Positions 62,885 through 64,000 of a stretch of 64,000 nucleotides of DNA are shown here, one piece after another. How positions within the stretch are numbered: position 1 is the first letter of the stretch; each line of letters starts with the position of its first letter. The DNA is from Neodontobutis hainanensis (lineage: Eukaryota; Chordata; Actinopteri; Gobiiformes; Odontobutidae), in the NCBI GenBank assembly GCA_024349245.1, contig JALDNG010000106.1:105001-169000 (forward strand), given 5' to 3'. The position numbers and the translations under genes were made by a program. Under the pieces are notes generated by a model. It was not told the DNA's origin and made no database searches. It saw only the letters and a program-made list of their open reading frames with translations.

Positions 62885-63105
62885 AGACAAGACAAGACAT
62901 TTATTTTTGTATAGCCCAATAACACAACAACAAAGGGCTTAACAGACTGCACTAGACAACATCCCATGTTCTTAGACCCTCCATCAGGGTGAGGAAAAAC
63001 TAAAAAAACCTCGCCGGGATAAAGAGAAACCTCAGGGAGAACCACAGAAGGAGGGATCCACTCCCAGGACAGACAGGCCGTGCAAGAATGTGTCCAGGAC
63101 AGTTG
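62885..63105 (-). repeat. Teleost-type dispersed repeat ('atagcccaat...aaacctcaggga...gagggatcc')
   Basis: Includes 'gtatagcccaataacaca', 'agggcttaacagactgcac', 'gaaacctcagggagaacca' and 'ggagggatccactcccagg', a layout common in fish non-autonomous elements. Inserted in the dhrsx intron. Class not determined. Confidence 0.6.
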
Positions 63106-64000
63106 GAAAAAATAAACAAAATACATAGAATTACACAAACATATTCATTAAAAAAAGTTAAGTGCTGTTTGTTAATAAAGTAAAAAAATATGGGGAAATA
63201 TTGCCTTTTGTATTGCAATTACCAATCACAATTACGATTACAATATAATAACAAGATAATACAATACAGTGCATATTTTTGTAATATAAAGAACTAGAAT
63301 CTACTTTTCTTTGTGCCTCTGCAGTGTAGTGTCAGTAATGCTGAACACATCCTCCCTGGCTAGTGCCTTCCTGAGCATCATGCAGCAAACACAACGTTGA
63401 GATTCACCGTGACAGCTACTGAATTTCTTTGAAAGTTTTAAACAAGCTGGAAGTAAAAGGGATGAAAGGCAAAAAAACTACTTTATGTAGAAAAAAAGAA
63501 AAGGTTAGTATCCCTGCGCTCAAATGCTCGCCTCATGTCATGTTCATTGGGGAATCTTGTGCAGTGTTTGTAGAGATTAGAAAACTTTCCAGGTTTGACT
63601 TGTGAATGTCAAAAAAGATCTGAAGTTGGGGGCTAGTGTCAGAATTACACCCAAACAACTCTGACGAGATGTTCATTTTGCAGATCTGCCTGCTAATCTG
63701 CTGCCTAGAGCGATGCCAACAGGCTGGAGTTTTATTACAGCGAGACGGCACAAAAACATGTTTTTGACAAACTTGGCATTAGATTTCTATACACTGTAAC
63801 CTCCTCAAACAAATTTGCTAAACTAGTCCATATGGCCTGTTGTTCATATTAGAACTGCATTTTGTGATTATTAATTATAGAAGACAGATGGCACCTATAC
63901 AAGCAGACTGATACATTTGTGCAGTTTAATGTTTTCATTTTTTCATTTTCTAAAAGCTTTGTAAAAAAGTATTATTTTCAGGTGCATAAAAAATCTTTTC

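Larger units (their letters stand above)
62298..64000. other. dhrsx intron (to window edge)
   Basis: No further exon of the dehydrogenase seen. Repeats at 62567-62720 and 62885-63105 are listed separately. Confidence 0.6.

Overview
The window is vertebrate nuclear DNA, almost certainly from a teleost fish. It has spliced genes with GT-AG introns of about 70 bp to several kb, long (GT)n and (AT)n microsatellites, decayed Tc1-like transposons and short dispersed repeats of a teleost type. The gene content points the same way. The species cannot be named from the sequence alone.

Four complete protein-coding genes lie in a row on the minus strand. Read in their own direction they are: a ZNF148 orthologue (ZBP-89 Kruppel-type factor, coding 49304 to 46101), an SLC12A8 orthologue (CCC9-type transporter, 42049 to 32414), a HEG1 orthologue (Heart of glass, 31085 to 23633) and a KANSL1L orthologue (NSL1-like chromatin protein, 21222 to 13221). 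I worked out the exons by hand from protein similarity plus splice sites. In every gene the exon phases join into one open frame: 804, 737, 1107 and about 874 residues. The order HEG1-SLC12A8-ZNF148 matches human 3q21. KANSL1L is on 2q34 in human and DHRSX is in the Xp/Yp pseudoautosomal region, so the combination seen here is the fish arrangement.

On the plus strand, a GC-rich start region near 51.6-52.3 kb carries a 42-residue single-pass membrane microprotein ORF inside an apparent first exon. I could not assign it to a family. At 62.2 kb there is one exon of a short-chain dehydrogenase, most like DHRSX, whose gene continues beyond the right edge.

The left 12.6 kb has no convincing coding exon. 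It holds two Tc1-like remnants, a possible solo LTR, a (GT)n tract, a possible minus-strand first exon near 10.4 kb, and a striking pair of RFX X-box motifs at 241-283. The 52.3-62.2 kb stretch is intron or intergenic DNA with a very long (GT)n tract, repeats and a perfect 15-bp hairpin.

The genes are not an operon. ZNF148 and KANSL1L act in the nucleus. HEG1 is an endothelial/cardiac junction receptor that binds KRIT1. SLC12A8 is a membrane transporter. I found no undescribed multi-gene system. The best leads are the unassigned microprotein, the X-box pair, the TAACGTTA cluster upstream of kansl1l, and the coding minisatellite in heg1.
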